Of a stretch of DNA of 64,000 bases, positions 31,991-42,152 are shown piece after piece. Numbering within the stretch: position 1 is the stretch's first letter; the number at the start of each line of letters is the position of its first letter. The position numbers were made by a program, and so were the translations under genes. Origin of the DNA: Ypsolopha sequella (Eukaryota; Arthropoda; Insecta; Lepidoptera; Ypsolophidae); contig OW204012.1 of the NCBI GenBank assembly GCA_934047225.1, positions 2,976,001 to 3,040,000 of the forward strand, written 5' to 3'. The notes under the pieces are model-generated. The model was given only the letters and a program-made list of their open reading frames with translations. It did not search any database and was not told the origin of the DNA.

Positions 31991-32225
31991 GTAGGGGATA
32001 ATTTCAACTTTTAGCCTACCCTGATTTTTTCTGAGCCTGTCCTGATTACACAGTCTAGCTACGGCCCTGGGCCTAAACTCATGGTACGCTTACAGATTGA
32101 CCAAGATAGTGAGCGCCGACGAGGAAAATCGTCATTTTTTACTTCGCAGCCTTCTACATCAACCCAATAAACCAATTTGGATGGCAGTTTCACTATAATG
32201 TAACTTAATGAAGGTCCACACATAC

Positions 32226-32711
32226 CCTTGGATTGCTAGAACTATAACTGACAGACCCGCAGTCAGTCTCAATGCATTCATTACTGACACGTAAAGGATC
32301 GAGTTCAACTTCTTGCTTCACACGATATAGGTCGATATTACGCTCTTGCTTCACACGTGACGGACCGAAGTGACCTTCTTGCTTCACAAGTGAAGGGTCG
32401 AAATGATCTTGTTGTTTCACCCTTAAAGGGTCAAAATTATCTTCTTGTTTCACATGTGATAGGTCAACATGGTTTTCTTGCTGTACTCGTGAGGGCTTAA
32501 AATTACGTTCTTGCTTCACTTGTAATGGATCGAAATTATGTTCTAGCTTCACTTGTAATGGATCGAAATTGTGTTCTTGTTTCACGCGTGATGGGTCGAA
32601 ATGATCTTCTTTTTTTATACTTGACAGCTCGATCTGTGTCGCTATGTATTCCGTTTCATGTGTATGCTTCACTGGTGAAGAATTCATTTCAGCTGTGCAG
32701 GGATTTTGTAG
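32226..32711 (-). CDS. Gene B exon with 11-unit VKQE (SUMO-site) array
   Basis: Acceptor TTTCTTACAG and donor GTATGTGTG bound a 486-nt open exon, phase 0 at both ends. An ATG lies at 32687 (MNSSPVKHTHETEYIAT), but the eight codons before it are open too, so the true start may be in an upstream exon. Residues 24-144 from that ATG are eleven head-to-tail 11-residue units, consensus VKQExNFDPLR. Eight units keep Psi-K-x-E (IKKE, VKLE, six VKQE); three have lost it (VQQE, VKQQ, VSNE). Psi-K-x-E is the SUMO-conjugation consensus, so a polySUMOylated nuclear regulator is inferred. Gene A exon 3 carries a single FDPLCVKQE, the likely ancestral unit. The next exon joins in phase 0 at 30390. Confidence 0.85.
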
Positions 32712-32794
32712 CTGTAAGAAAGAGAAAAAATATTTTATTATTGGGATAGCATTATGCTTCTCAGCATGATAGTAGTGAAAATCTATTTATTATA

Positions 32795-32885
32795 CAGTAG
32801 GGCCTCGCTAATCCGGATATGCAAAAAACAGGCCCATGGCGGATTACCGAGGCGTCCGGATTGTAGACTGCAATATTTTAATAGT
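32795..32885. repeat. Possible pogo/Tigger-like terminal fragment
   Basis: GGGCCTCGCTAATCCGGATA and GGCGGATTACCGAGGCGTCC face each other and resemble the CGGATTA-type ends of pogo-group elements from memory. Weak. Confidence 0.3.
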
Positions 32886-33169
32886 AGAAAAACATATGTT
32901 TAATCTTATTTTATTTATTTTTTTATTAATCATCGAAGAGACAAACAAGATAGACAATACATACATATGAAGAGAATTACAAACATGTAATAAATCTGCA
33001 CTTTTGACATGAAAGACAGGGAAAGGTGGAAAAGAATGGAGGAGTCTTTTACACATAGGGGGGCCACATAACAAAGAAATAAAAAGAAATAATTTTATAA
33101 TTAGATGTATATTTTTTTGTTAACTGTTAAGTGGAAAATAAAGCTGTAATAATATAAGGCGTAGGGATG

Positions 33170-33725
33170 TGACGACCCCATCGCCCTCTGGTACGTCCAG
33201 TGCAATCAGTCACCGCAGGGCGGCTTGTGGCGAGCCGATGGTGAGTGGCGACACCACGGACTAGGGGACACTATCACACATGCGCTTACACACACACATA
33301 CACATAGCAGCACACCCCCCGCCTCTGCGCTTGCCTTAACCAGCTGGCCAGAGTGGAGATGCAAGAGCAGAACCTATGCTCCAGGTTGGAAGTGTAAAAT
33401 GTCATAACGCCGGGGGCACTTGACTATATAAGGATCTTGCGCCCCGCAGACTCACCTCTCGACAACCTTAGCTGCTTATTATATATAGTGTTGCCCCCTG
33501 GCCGCCCCGTGGCAATAGTTTGGCAACTGTGGGGGACTGTCCGTTAGTGTATCGCAATGATGCATTGAAGGAGAGGCCTCCATGGATGCAGCCATCTCAC
33601 ATTTAGATTAAATGGTACCAAAGGCCTCTTCAATGTTGGCTTCGACCCCATGAATGCCTTTCAAATGACCGGGTCCCTATGGGCCCGTGACTGAAAAGTG
33701 TACCTACATAATAATAATAATAAAT
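33170..33725 (+). pseudogene. LINE 3' UTR fragment with (AAT)n tail
   Basis: A GC-balanced ~550-bp segment (CCATCGCCCTCTGGTACGTC, CGCCGGGGGCACTTGAC, GGGTCCCTATGGGCCCGTGA) ends in ACATAATAATAATAATAAAT. Contrast in composition with flanks and the simple-repeat tail fit a LINE 3' UTR. No ORF2 remains. A (CA)n run lies at 33280-33305. Confidence 0.55.
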
Positions 33726-33843
33726 GTAATTATAGTATATTTTAATTATATTATATTATAATTATATTAAATTGTAATTATACTTGGGGTGCCATATACA
33801 AACAACATCATGTAAATGACATTGCAATAATTTTTTTGATAAA

Positions 33844-33979
33844 AGCCACTTGCGCCAAGCAACATAACCCAAGTTAACTAACTTTTTATGCTATGTCCTT
33901 ATTTCTATGGTTTTATGTGACAGGGACAAAGCATTAAAAGTTAGTTAACCTGGGTTAAGTAGCTTGGTGCAAGTGGGCC
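33844..33979. mobile_element. Foldback MITE, CACTTGCGCCAAGC family
   Basis: Left GCCACTTGCGCCAAGCAACA ... AGTTAACTAACTTTTTATGC pairs with right GCATTAAAAGTTAGTTAACC ... GCTTGGTGCAAGTGGGC. Arms ~55 bp, 136 bp in all. Confidence 0.88.
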
Positions 33980-34027
33980 TAAGTAGTATTAATAAATGTA
34001 ATTTATGGCCTAACAGTACTTTAATGT

Positions 34028-34110
34028 TAGTTAAGTTTTTCTAGCAGAGTTGTGTTATTTTATATACAACTTTAATGTGTGTTTAAAGTTGGTGTGCAGG
34101 AACATTTTAC
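34028..34110. mobile_element. Half copy of the 12165-12295 MITE
   Basis: TTTTTCTAGCAGAGTTGTGT then TATTTTATA and AACTTTAATGTGTG match the left arm of the 12165 element. The second arm is missing or diverged. Confidence 0.7.
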
Positions 34111-34379
34111 AACGTAATGCATGTAAATCACATTTATCCAATGCTTTGTGTGTTTGGGAACGAGCTCTAACGCAACCACATTAATCTGCCTAATTTCATA
34201 GGGGCCGATCCTGATCCATATCTTTTTTTCTTCAATTGTTATCAACATTTCATAACTGAATGGGTTGGATACCATATGAAAAAAAATATAGATACTTATT
34301 TCTGAGTATTTTTTAAATGTCTCAATTTGAGAACAAAATGAATTAAGTATTCAAAAGAAATGAATTTCTATTCTCCTCG

Positions 34380-34480
34380 TATTTTTATGACAATGTGTAT
34401 ACAAGGTAAATTTGTAAACATCGTCCAAATTCATACTTGAGCCATGGTAAGTGATCAGCATCATGAATCGATAACAATTT
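34380..34480. repeat. ACAAGGTGAAATCC family, diverged copy
   Basis: TATACAAGGTAAATTTGTAA, AAATTCATACTTGAG then GTAAGTGATCAGCATCATG follows the same word order as 30650-30725. Confidence 0.5.
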
Positions 34481-34892
34481 TTGTAAAATTCATAAAACGA
34501 AATTTCTGCTCCCCATAGTGATAAATTTGTTTATAGATAATAAAAATACATAAACTCAAATAAATTATATATGTACGGCTCCCAATGAGTAGGTATCCAA
34601 CTTTCTTCCCGGTGTGCTCCCCCCCAACGAATGGTCCCGTCCAAGCGACAATGCCACTATTCTTCCTATAATATGGCCGGCCACAAAGTCAAATATAAAT
34701 AGGTACGTAGCCGTTCTCCCGACACCCAAAACCACACAAAACACTCTGGGGAAAACGCAATACATGGTAGGTACACAAGAATTGTACAGATTGTGATAAG
34801 TACACAAGAATTATTCCAATTTAAAAACAATTCTTTCAAACAAAATATTGAACACCGATCGCGGTCAAGACACCAAAACGTTCTGATCTTAC

Positions 34893-34980
34893 CGTAATAC
34901 CCGACCGAGACACCAGCCGTCCACTTCTCGTCATCTACCCCCAGGTCAAGTATAATTTCGCATGCAAACATAATCTCGCT
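34893..34980 (-). CDS. Candidate exon EIMFACEIILDLGVDDEKW
   Basis: The minus strand has an acceptor-like ACTGACCAG at 34981, an open frame reading EIMFACEIILDLGVDDEKW then TAGVSVGYY, and a donor GGTAAGATC at 34892. It ends in phase 1 and the ATG-to-donor distance is 79 nt, as in the cassette exons, but the peptide does not align with them. It lies upstream of gene B on the same strand. The frame also stays open past the donor. It could be a gene B 5' exon, a transposon fragment or chance. Confidence 0.3.
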
Positions 34981-35429
34981 GGTCAGTAATATTCAAGCTA
35001 TTTCAAACAATAGTCATAACCATTTTAAGGGGCTATACCGTGGAAATTGACACTTTTTGAAGTTATTTATCTGCTCTTTTAATGAAGTTCCAAGTAAAAT
35101 AAATTAGTATGACAATTTTGGGACCTTTTACTAGATTTTGGTCTATCAGAAACGCGATAGGAGAAATTTCATTCGATAGAAATAATTATTGAAATCAGGT
35201 CTAAATTTACACTTTTTTTGATATTCTGACAAATTAGGATAGCATACAGACTTGAAAAATATTTATTTAGATGGGTTTTAACTACACCTAAATTACTGGT
35301 TATGGAATTTTTTGTAGCTATTTTTGTTAATTTTGCATTAATTTAAAACCGACTTTTTGACAATTTTCCCCGATTCCGTCCCTTTCGCACTGCGGGTCTT
35401 TCTGCCTGGAGTAACGGGGACCTTTGCTA

Positions 35430-35700
35430 GCACGGTATATCACCTTAATAAGTATCTCAATAAGTGGCTGGTGGGCTTATCGGCTGAGGAAGTGGAGTCT
35501 TTACTTAAGATTGAACAATGAAGTATTGTTTATTGTTTATTATTGTTAAGATTAAGTAAATTAAACTTCTAAGTCATTTAATAGGCTGAAAACTACTTAC
35601 TCATTTCAAAACAGTGATAAACTAGCATAATGAGTAGGGAACAATGATGCAATGCACATGTTTGATGAATAAAGTTCTTTTGAGTTTTGAGTTTGAGTCA
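35430..35700 (+). pseudogene. Possible LINE 3' end
   Basis: The plus frame LNKYLNKWLVGLSAEEVESL then LKIEQ and stop is followed by ~180 bp of AT-rich sequence and AATAAAGTTCTTTTGAGTTT then TGAGTTTGAG, like a LINE tail. The family is not identified. Confidence 0.45.
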
Positions 35701-35932
35701 GCTATGAGAAAAGACGTAAAAAAAATTCACTTCGCAGACCAAGCAAGCTCAACCGGGTTCCAAACTCATTAGAATGGCTTAGCTTGGCTAGATGAAACAT
35801 AGCTTCAGTGTATTGCATCGGCAATGATGGTTTCATTACTACCGCCTCGCCGGAGTTTTTGTACCAATATAGGACAATCACATTAAAACCATAGGTAAGT
35901 ATAGGCTGTATGTTTATAGTCGAAATACTTAC

Positions 35933-35976
35933 TTTTGAGTTGGCTTTGTCGTCAAAGAACCAAGGCTTTGTATTTG
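35933..35976 (-). CDS. Candidate 44-nt exon upstream of gene B
   Basis: Minus strand: acceptor TGTTACTCTCAG, peptide NTKPWFFDDKANSK, donor GTAAGTATT, ending in phase 0, which would fit the phase-0 start of 32711. The short length makes chance likely. Confidence 0.25.
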
Positions 35977-36200
35977 CTGAGAGTAACATTAACGAAGTTA
36001 AAATATAAACACATAGAGATAGACCTCATAAAATTTCATAAAGTTCTGATATTTCGTGATTTGATTGAAAAACATCAAATAATCTTCTTTCGAACTCCAA
36101 AATACAAATCAATACTAAGGTAGCGTTCCCAAACGCCTGGTTAAATGTAAAATTTAAACTGTCAAAGTGAATTTATTGTAATATTTCTGACAAGGTTTCT

Positions 36201-36697
36201 ATCCCAACAAAAACATTTCATGTAAACTAGGTCACCAAGACTCACAAGCTTATAACGCTTTCACTGTTAAAAAGTTATCATATCTCATGTAGAGCCAAGC
36301 CCATAATTCTACTAGTACGTATAATATAGCTCGAGCCCTGTGACAGCTGTCTTGAGCATGAGAAAGAGAGTTAGAAATACAAATTGTGTAGCGCTGTCCT
36401 GCTGTCACAGGACTCAAGCTATATTATACCTAACTCTGTAAACCCTACATCTTGGTCAAAAAGTATGGCTTGGTTGTTTCGCGGCCGTCAAACAGACACT
36501 TCCATGGTAATATTATGTCATGCAATAGTTCCATGAAACGGCCAAGCCATACTTTTTGACCAAGATGTAGGTTTTGTAGTTGTAGAGTTAAGGGCTTGGC
36601 TCTACATGAGATCTGATACTTAACTTTTTAACAGTGAAAGCATTCTGAGGTTGTGAGTCTTGGCGACCTAGTTTACATGAAATGTTTTTGATGGGAT
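36201..36697. mobile_element. Large foldback element interrupted by a second hairpin
   Basis: Outer arms start ATCCCAACAAAAACATTTCA and end with the complement at 36697. They continue inward through GTAGAGCCAAGCCC and CCTACATCTTGGTCAAAAAG to a centre near 36500. The left arm alone is broken at 36319-36429 by a different palindrome (GTATAATATAGCTCGAGCCC ... CAGGACTCAAGCTATATTAT), a nested foldback insertion. Confidence 0.88.
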
Positions 36698-37059
36698 TTC
36701 ATTTCTTTTTGCATAATGCTCTATTTCTTCTTATTTATTCAGGCTGCATTTCTTGCGCCTCAGCTAAGACTTTTTTTATCAACGTCCACTCTCTATCTTT
36801 GCCTCTTTTTCTTGATAGTTGTGCAAATCGTAGTCTTCATACCAAATTTCAGATTTGTAGGACTTTTGGCAGTTGGGAATACTTATACCTATTTTTTTTA
36901 ATAATACAGAACCAGACCCTTTAAGAATGGTTGGAGGGTGAAAGTTACAGCTTTTTTGTGTGCAACTCAAATTTCAGCATAATGTGGCTTTGTTCGTTCT
37001 GAAAAACGTGTTCTCCTTCCAAGAAAAGAACAAAATTAGCAAATTGCCATAGCAATTCC
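36698..37059. other. AT-rich stretch, nothing recognised
   Basis: No gene or clear repeat border. Overlapping short frames on both strands carry no motif. Confidence 0.4.
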
Positions 37060-38130
37060 AAATGATTTTTTTTTCTTTTTTTCGGTGAATTTTTGTCATT
37101 TTAGGGCATAGTTTTCATTATTTTGTCATGTAAATTAAACATTCTGTTTTTATGATTTTTTAAAAAATTCGAGTACTAGCTTAATTAAAAATAGTTTTTT
37201 TTTTATTTTTTTTTTAGAGAATTTACGCGCTTTTGGATCATAGTGATTTTTTAAAGAATTTCCGGATGTTACGTCACATGACTCCTTTTAGGCCTGATAC
37301 TGAATGCGGACTTTTGCCTTGCTTGTAAAAAAAACATCTGTCATCCACAGAGTACTATATTGATTGCTACATCTGGCAATAAAAAATCAAACAACAACAA
37401 CAACGAAACTATGTTGAGTGTTACCAACGTCTGCAAAAAAAAACCATAAACTGTACTTTGTCAGTCACAAGAGGTGCCTATTAATCACGTGACGTATATT
37501 TGGCTGAAATTTAACGCCCTACCATCTCGGTTATTAAATTTTAAAAGGCAAATAAACTAGTAGTTCACCCCGAACTATGAACTCGCGATTCGATCTTGAC
37601 CGATTTGGCTCGAACTTAAAAATTCAAATTTCATGACGTTCCGATCAACGATACTCGAGTTATGGTCGGACAAACACACAACAATTCATACATACATACA
37701 TACATAATTATATTTGGTATCTCTCATGTATGATTGTCAATATTAATCCTTCACAGAAATTATTGTCATCAAAAATGATATTTATTTTAATAATGAATTA
37801 CTTCATAACAAATAAAATTAACCGATCAATCTGGGATTTCGTAACAAGACAGCAACACTTACTGCGTTCAGTTATATTTATACTGTGACCCAGACATGGA
37901 CTTCATGTTCTGTTCTGTGACTCTGACAGTAATATTTTTTAACTTGATGGCAAGCGACACATTTCTATACAGCCTTCAGTCAAGTGACGTCACTCGAAGT
38001 TCAAATGAAAGTTGCAAGCTTTTTCGTAAAAATATTCATCATCATGAGGTTTTTCAGAACAAAAGTTCTAAAATACGGCTTATTAAACCTAAATCTCGAA
38101 ATGGTTTTCGAATTAACACACCTTAACATA
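37060..38130 (-). repeat. Dispersed repeat, GTGTGTTAATTC family, inverted copy
   Basis: In reverse orientation it repeats the word order of 21230-21740: CATTATTTTGTCATG, CAAGTGACGTCACTCGAAG, GTAAAAATATTCATCATCAT, AAAATACGGCTTATTAAACC and TTTTCGAATTAACACACC. A (CATA)n run lies at 37689-37705. It may be a longer non-autonomous element of ~1 kb. Confidence 0.68.
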
Positions 38131-38559
38131 TTTTAATCTATGCGAATTAATAATTATTTTAATTTATTTATTTTGTGGTTTTATAAAAAAAATCTTAAAT
38201 GATCAACAAGTTTAAAATTTTCTTACTCGAACTAAAAGTTTAATATTTTTGATGTTTTGAAGAACCAGAGAGTCCTCACATATCATCATCATCATTGTCA
38301 TCATCAGGTTTTATACGGGTTCTGGGTGTCCTCGTTGTTCTTACATTCACTGTCGCACTGGCACATATCGGTACAGTACAGGGTATAAGTTGGTTGCTCG
38401 GCAGGAACACCTTGCACACCAATTTAATAAGGTCACTCAAAGAATTATAAAGCGAGCTAATGGTTTTGATATCTCTGATGGATGGAATCCTAAACGAGGA
38501 GATCCGTCAGAGATCGAACGTGACCGACATAGCCTGATAAATCAGGAAATGGGCAGGCC

Positions 38560-38640
38560 ATATTTGTTGCCAACATGATGGCTGTTGGGGCCGAAAGGTG
38601 TTGGAATGGAGACAACATACAGCAAAGCCTAGTATGCCAT
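38560..38640 (+). pseudogene. RTE LINE coding scrap
   Basis: GATGGCTGTTGGGGCCGAAA then GTTGGAATGGAGAC and CATACAGCAAAGCC matches the coding text at 10765-10830 (WGRK-LEWR--TAK). Confidence 0.65.
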
Positions 38641-39195
38641 ACTTGTGCAACCAACACCTACCTTCATCATCCATCACACACAAACCGTGTTGGTTTAGGT
38701 GATGTGAATAACTTTAATTAACATGAATGTATAATTTGATAACATGATAACTAAAACAAATAAATGGATGGACGGTATTGCTAACACTAAATTAAAAGGC
38801 GCGTATATATATATATATTTTGCAATGATAACTAATCATTTCAATAATTGCCTTTGGTGCTGGTGAAGACTTATCATTGTTGGTTTCAGCTGACCTTAAA
38901 ACTCTTTATGGTAGCCATTCTGCATGGGGTCCAGCTGAGAATCCTGCAAAGCAATGTGAGCCTGTCCCCACACCCGGGCCTGTATATGGACTCTGGGGAC
39001 ATGTTGTTTAAGGGCTCCAAGTGTAGGAAGCAGCTTGTTACTTTCTGCCATATGCTTGCAAAATAAATACCACCGTAGTTTGGGGATATTCTTGATATAA
39101 ATGCCTTTGGGATAGTAAGTTGAACAGGGGATCTAAAAAGGCCGACTTGGGTGAATCATAAAATGAATTGAAAGTAGGATAGAGTCAGAGCTTTT
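38641..39195. other. Non-coding; plus frame of unknown nature at 38848-39066
   Basis: A frame ends CRKQLVTFCHMLAK with no recognised family. It may be a transposon remnant. A (TA)n run lies at 38805-38818. Confidence 0.3.
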
Positions 39196-39830
39196 TCACG
39201 TGTGCAAAAGAGGCGGCATTAAAACTGAATCATAACATGATTCATCCAAAGCGACCTTTTTATAGGACCAGATGAAACTAGCGAGAGTTAACAACATAGT
39301 TTTGGCTACTTTTGTTTCTGTTGTAAGCATCTGCAGAGAATTTATTACGTCTGGAGTTGCCTCCATGTAAGCTTGCAGCCAGGTTGCTTTTCCTATACCG
39401 GAGAACCTTCCAGTGTTGTCAGCACCCGTGAACGCATGGAAGGCTGCCAAAGTCTTTGTTCTTTCTGGCCCTAAGATTCTAGTTATTGGCTCTCGCTCGA
39501 TCATACCAGAGACCATTGCAATTGAGGTATTCTTCAGCATTCGGTCATAGTTAGCTATAACTAATACCAGGACATCGATATCTGGGGAGAAGAAAACCAT
39601 CCTTGAATCCGGTGCGTTTCGTTGTGATGCCAGGACAGCCTGGAGGATCAAGAGTGTATCTGCTTCTTCGTGATTGTTTTCGTCAAAAACAAAAGCCTTT
39701 GTTGCTTATGGTACATGCTAAAGAAAAAGTGATGACCAATTTTTGTGTTGTATTCTCGAGTCTTTTCAGCAAGATATTTTGTCTGGTCAGACTTTGTTTT
39801 GTCATGTGAAAGGAATCTGTTCATTGGGAT
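39196..39830 (-). pseudogene. Transposon-like ORF fragment with SPDIDVLVLV and AFHAFTGADNT
   Basis: The minus frame reads HEEADTLLILQAVLAS, VVFFSPDIDVLVLVIANYD-like text, GPERTKTLAAFHAFTGADNT, then GRFSGIGKATWLQAYM. I recall similar proteins, with paired acidic D.DVLVL and FH.FTG.D motifs, as multi-copy, transposon-associated ORFs in animals; the family name escapes me. Upstream text DQTKYLAEKTREYNT is in another frame, so at least one frameshift breaks the gene. Confidence 0.55.
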
Positions 39831-40134
39831 ATGTTTAATGTTTGTGTAATCTCTGACCTGATACTTAATTGGTGATTTTCTTATTCAGAACTCACACAAG
39901 AACCAATATCCCATTTTGTTACTCAAGCAAGTAATGCCTCACATCCATCTCCTACTGTCTCATATAAAAAAACTGTGGTTTCCCCCCTTTGTCCGTCCAC
40001 AAACATCCATTGAAAAGATCCATTGATGGATTTTTGTGGACTTTATTTCCACTTCAATGCATTACTTGGGACTGTTGTACGAAATGTATTTTTTTGGACA
40101 GAATGAGTAAGTAACTAAAAATTCATTGCAGTAT

Positions 40135-40607
40135 TAAAGTGGGTGGTCCTCAAACAAAAACTAGATCTCCTGGGTACACCAGAGATGTTAGTTTGCCTCA
40201 TATGCAGTCTTTTGATGGATAGAAATATTATAATAAGAAGACAAAACTCTTTATTACCGCCCAGAAAGGTATGGAAAGGTCTTCCTCAAGGTTCCGTTCT
40301 TAGCCCTCTGTTATCTAGCTTCTGCAATGTCTTACAATATGCAGATGATTTAGCCTTGTATTCTTCTGTAGATTGTATAGATGAGGCTACTGGTTATTTA
40401 AACATAGTTTTGTCCTACTTGAATGACTGGCTCACTAATCATGGTTTATCCCTATCAGCTTCAAAAAGCAGTGTTGTAATTTTTACTAGGAAAAGAAATG
40501 TCCCCGACATTGAAATAAAGCTGGAAGTTCCTATCTCTGTTAACAATAAAGTCAAGTTTCTAGGAGTTATTCCGGACTTTAGGCTCTCTGGAGTTGCCCA
40601 TTTTTAG
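40135..40607 (+). pseudogene. LINE reverse-transcriptase fragment
   Basis: The plus frame contains VWKGLPQGSVLSPLLSSFCN, then VLQYADDLALYSS and GLSLSASKSSVVIFTRKR, then NNKVKFLGV. These are RT motifs (LPQGS.LSP.L, YADD, K...V.F...R, FLG) of an R1/Jockey-like LINE. LSPLLSSFCNVLQYADD lacks about 10 residues between the two boxes, a small in-frame deletion that removes FN.Y..DL. Truncated at both ends. Confidence 0.85.
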
Positions 40608-40785
40608 GGTTCCGTAGTCAACAACAAGGAACCCTTATAGTTTCGCCATGTCCGTCTGTCTGTCTGTCTGTCTGTCCGCGGCTTAGCTTAGAGACTATTA
40701 GTACTAGAAAGCTGTAATTTGGTATGGGTTTACATATTTATCACGCCGATAAAGTGGTACTTACAGCAAAATTTTTAAAAAGATT
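40605..40785 (+). repeat. AGGGTTCCGTAG dispersed repeat with (GTCT)n
   Basis: AGGGTTCCGTAGTCAACAAC, GGAACCCTTATAGTTTCGCC then (GTCT)n at 40661-40677. I recall this as a very common lepidopteran repeat. Related AGGGTTCC words are at 43238, 43368 and 47803. Confidence 0.75.
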
Positions 40786-40792
40786 TTTTTTT

Positions 40793-40960
40793 CCTGAACA
40801 ATAAGTTGGTGCAGTTCCCGGGTGAGACAAGAAAATTTTAGAAGAGCTTTGAATGCAGTTTTGTTTCTTTTAAAAAATAAAGGAATGTTTCCTTTCAGTA
40901 AAATGAGTTAACTAAAGGATTTAAGGTAGTTCCCTCCAGGGCCCTTAAATTTTTTCCACC
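40793..40960. mobile_element. Partial copy of the 5119-6122 long-TIR element
   Basis: GGGTGAGACAAGAAAATTTT ... GGAATGTTTCCTTTCAGTAA ... CTCCAGGGCCCTTAAATTTT then TTTCCACC matches the right arm of the 5119 element, with an internal deletion after CCTGAACAATAA. The partner arm is missing. Confidence 0.85.
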
Positions 40961-41037
40961 AATACTAGCAATATTAATTTTGTAATTTTAAGTTCATCTA
41001 GTAATTAGTCATTTAAGATATAATTAATTAGTTAAAT

Positions 41038-41062
41038 TGTATATATATATATATATATATAC
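41038..41062. repeat. (AT)n microsatellite
   Basis: Uninterrupted TATATATAT run. Confidence 0.9.
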
Positions 41063-41244
41063 ATTTTGATCACCTTCTGTATTTTGTTGTAGATAATAGC
41101 AATCATTACAAGGACTTACAGGATACCAAATTCCTCGAAATTACTTTTCACTAATACAGTGCTTTGGTTTATGACGTGACATTGGCGGAATTAAATGTGT
41201 TAGTCATACACATTATCAGAAGCAAACAAATGACCGTACCCAAG

Positions 41245-41361
41245 GTACAGTGGAGACCGCATCAAGTAAGACACATTGGACTTTGTACCTATCTTATATT
41301 CTTCTCTGTAGGGGCTAATGTCGTACTGCAAGTGTATAGCTTGATGTGGTCTCCACTGTAC
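41245..41361. mobile_element. Small foldback MITE, GTACAGTGGAGACC
   Basis: GTACAGTGGAGACCGCATCA at the left mirrors TGATGTGGTCTCCACTGTAC at the right; 117 bp. It abuts the next TIR element without a gap. Confidence 0.85.
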
Positions 41362-41931
41362 AGGTCGACGCATGTAAAAAGAGCTACAGACGCCCTGTGG
41401 TGGGGATACGTCTGCGCATGTGGTACACTCGCGGAAAAACGTTCTTATATCTATTATACTGATTAATTATGTAACTAATTTTTTATTCGAGAATAGCGTC
41501 ACTAATGTCTGTTTTGTAATAGGTTAGTAATAAAAAATCTAAATATTTATTTATCATTTATATTAAATATTTATAATTTATGATAATGGTTCCACGCCTT
41601 CCATTAAATCATCTAAACGGTAACTAGAAGTCGATGGTGTGTTGGTGTTAGTAGAGGCAACTTCATAGTCATCATCATCATTCTTTCCTTTGTATGTAAA
41701 ACCATCGTGATACAATTCAAGAAAATTATTTCCGTGTCTGTACTTTGCCGACGGACGAAACGTGGACACTGCGCTGCGATGTAAAGACGACTGACGAGCC
41801 AATCGCGTGGCAGTAAAGCCAGGCCGCGCGAACTTCCCCCGTCGCAACCACACCTCATACCGCCAAATTGACCGATAATTCGCCCACTGCGCAGGTACAT
41901 CTTTCGGAGCTCTTTTAACATGCGTCGACCT
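41362..41931 (-). mobile_element. TIR element with coding-like minus frame
   Basis: Inverted ends AGGTCGACGCATGT(A)AAAAGAGCT. The minus frame 41578-41930 encodes RHGNNFLELYHDGFTYKGK and a serine/threonine-rich, acidic end (NDDDDYEVASTNTNTPS, DLMEGVEPLS) followed by a stop. The NNFLELYHDGFTYKG stretch weakly recalls the start of FLYWCH-type zinc fingers (hydrophobic, L...G[YF].Y), but the later W.C is absent. Family uncertain. Confidence 0.5.
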
Positions 41932-42152
41932 ACCACACAGCAAGTAGTACAATATGCTCTGTGAGAGTACAGACAGTGTAGAGTAGAACTGTAGAAGAGA
42001 AGAAGAAGAGTACTATAAAGGTATAGCTTGTATTCTTCGTGCTCGCACCGCCCGCGCGGTTGGAGGGTTGGGGCGGACGAGGGAGCTAGGCCTCGGAGGA
42101 GGTGCGGGTAGAATGGTGGGAGGGTGGGCGAGCGCGACGCGTGCGACGGACC

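Noticed and set aside
33225..33407. Plus-strand frame containing HTHTHTH
   Set aside because: It reads a (CA)n run inside a LINE 3' UTR.
34565..34830. Minus-strand frames of 80-100 codons
   Set aside because: No motif or homology recognised and both frames overlap; no splice support.
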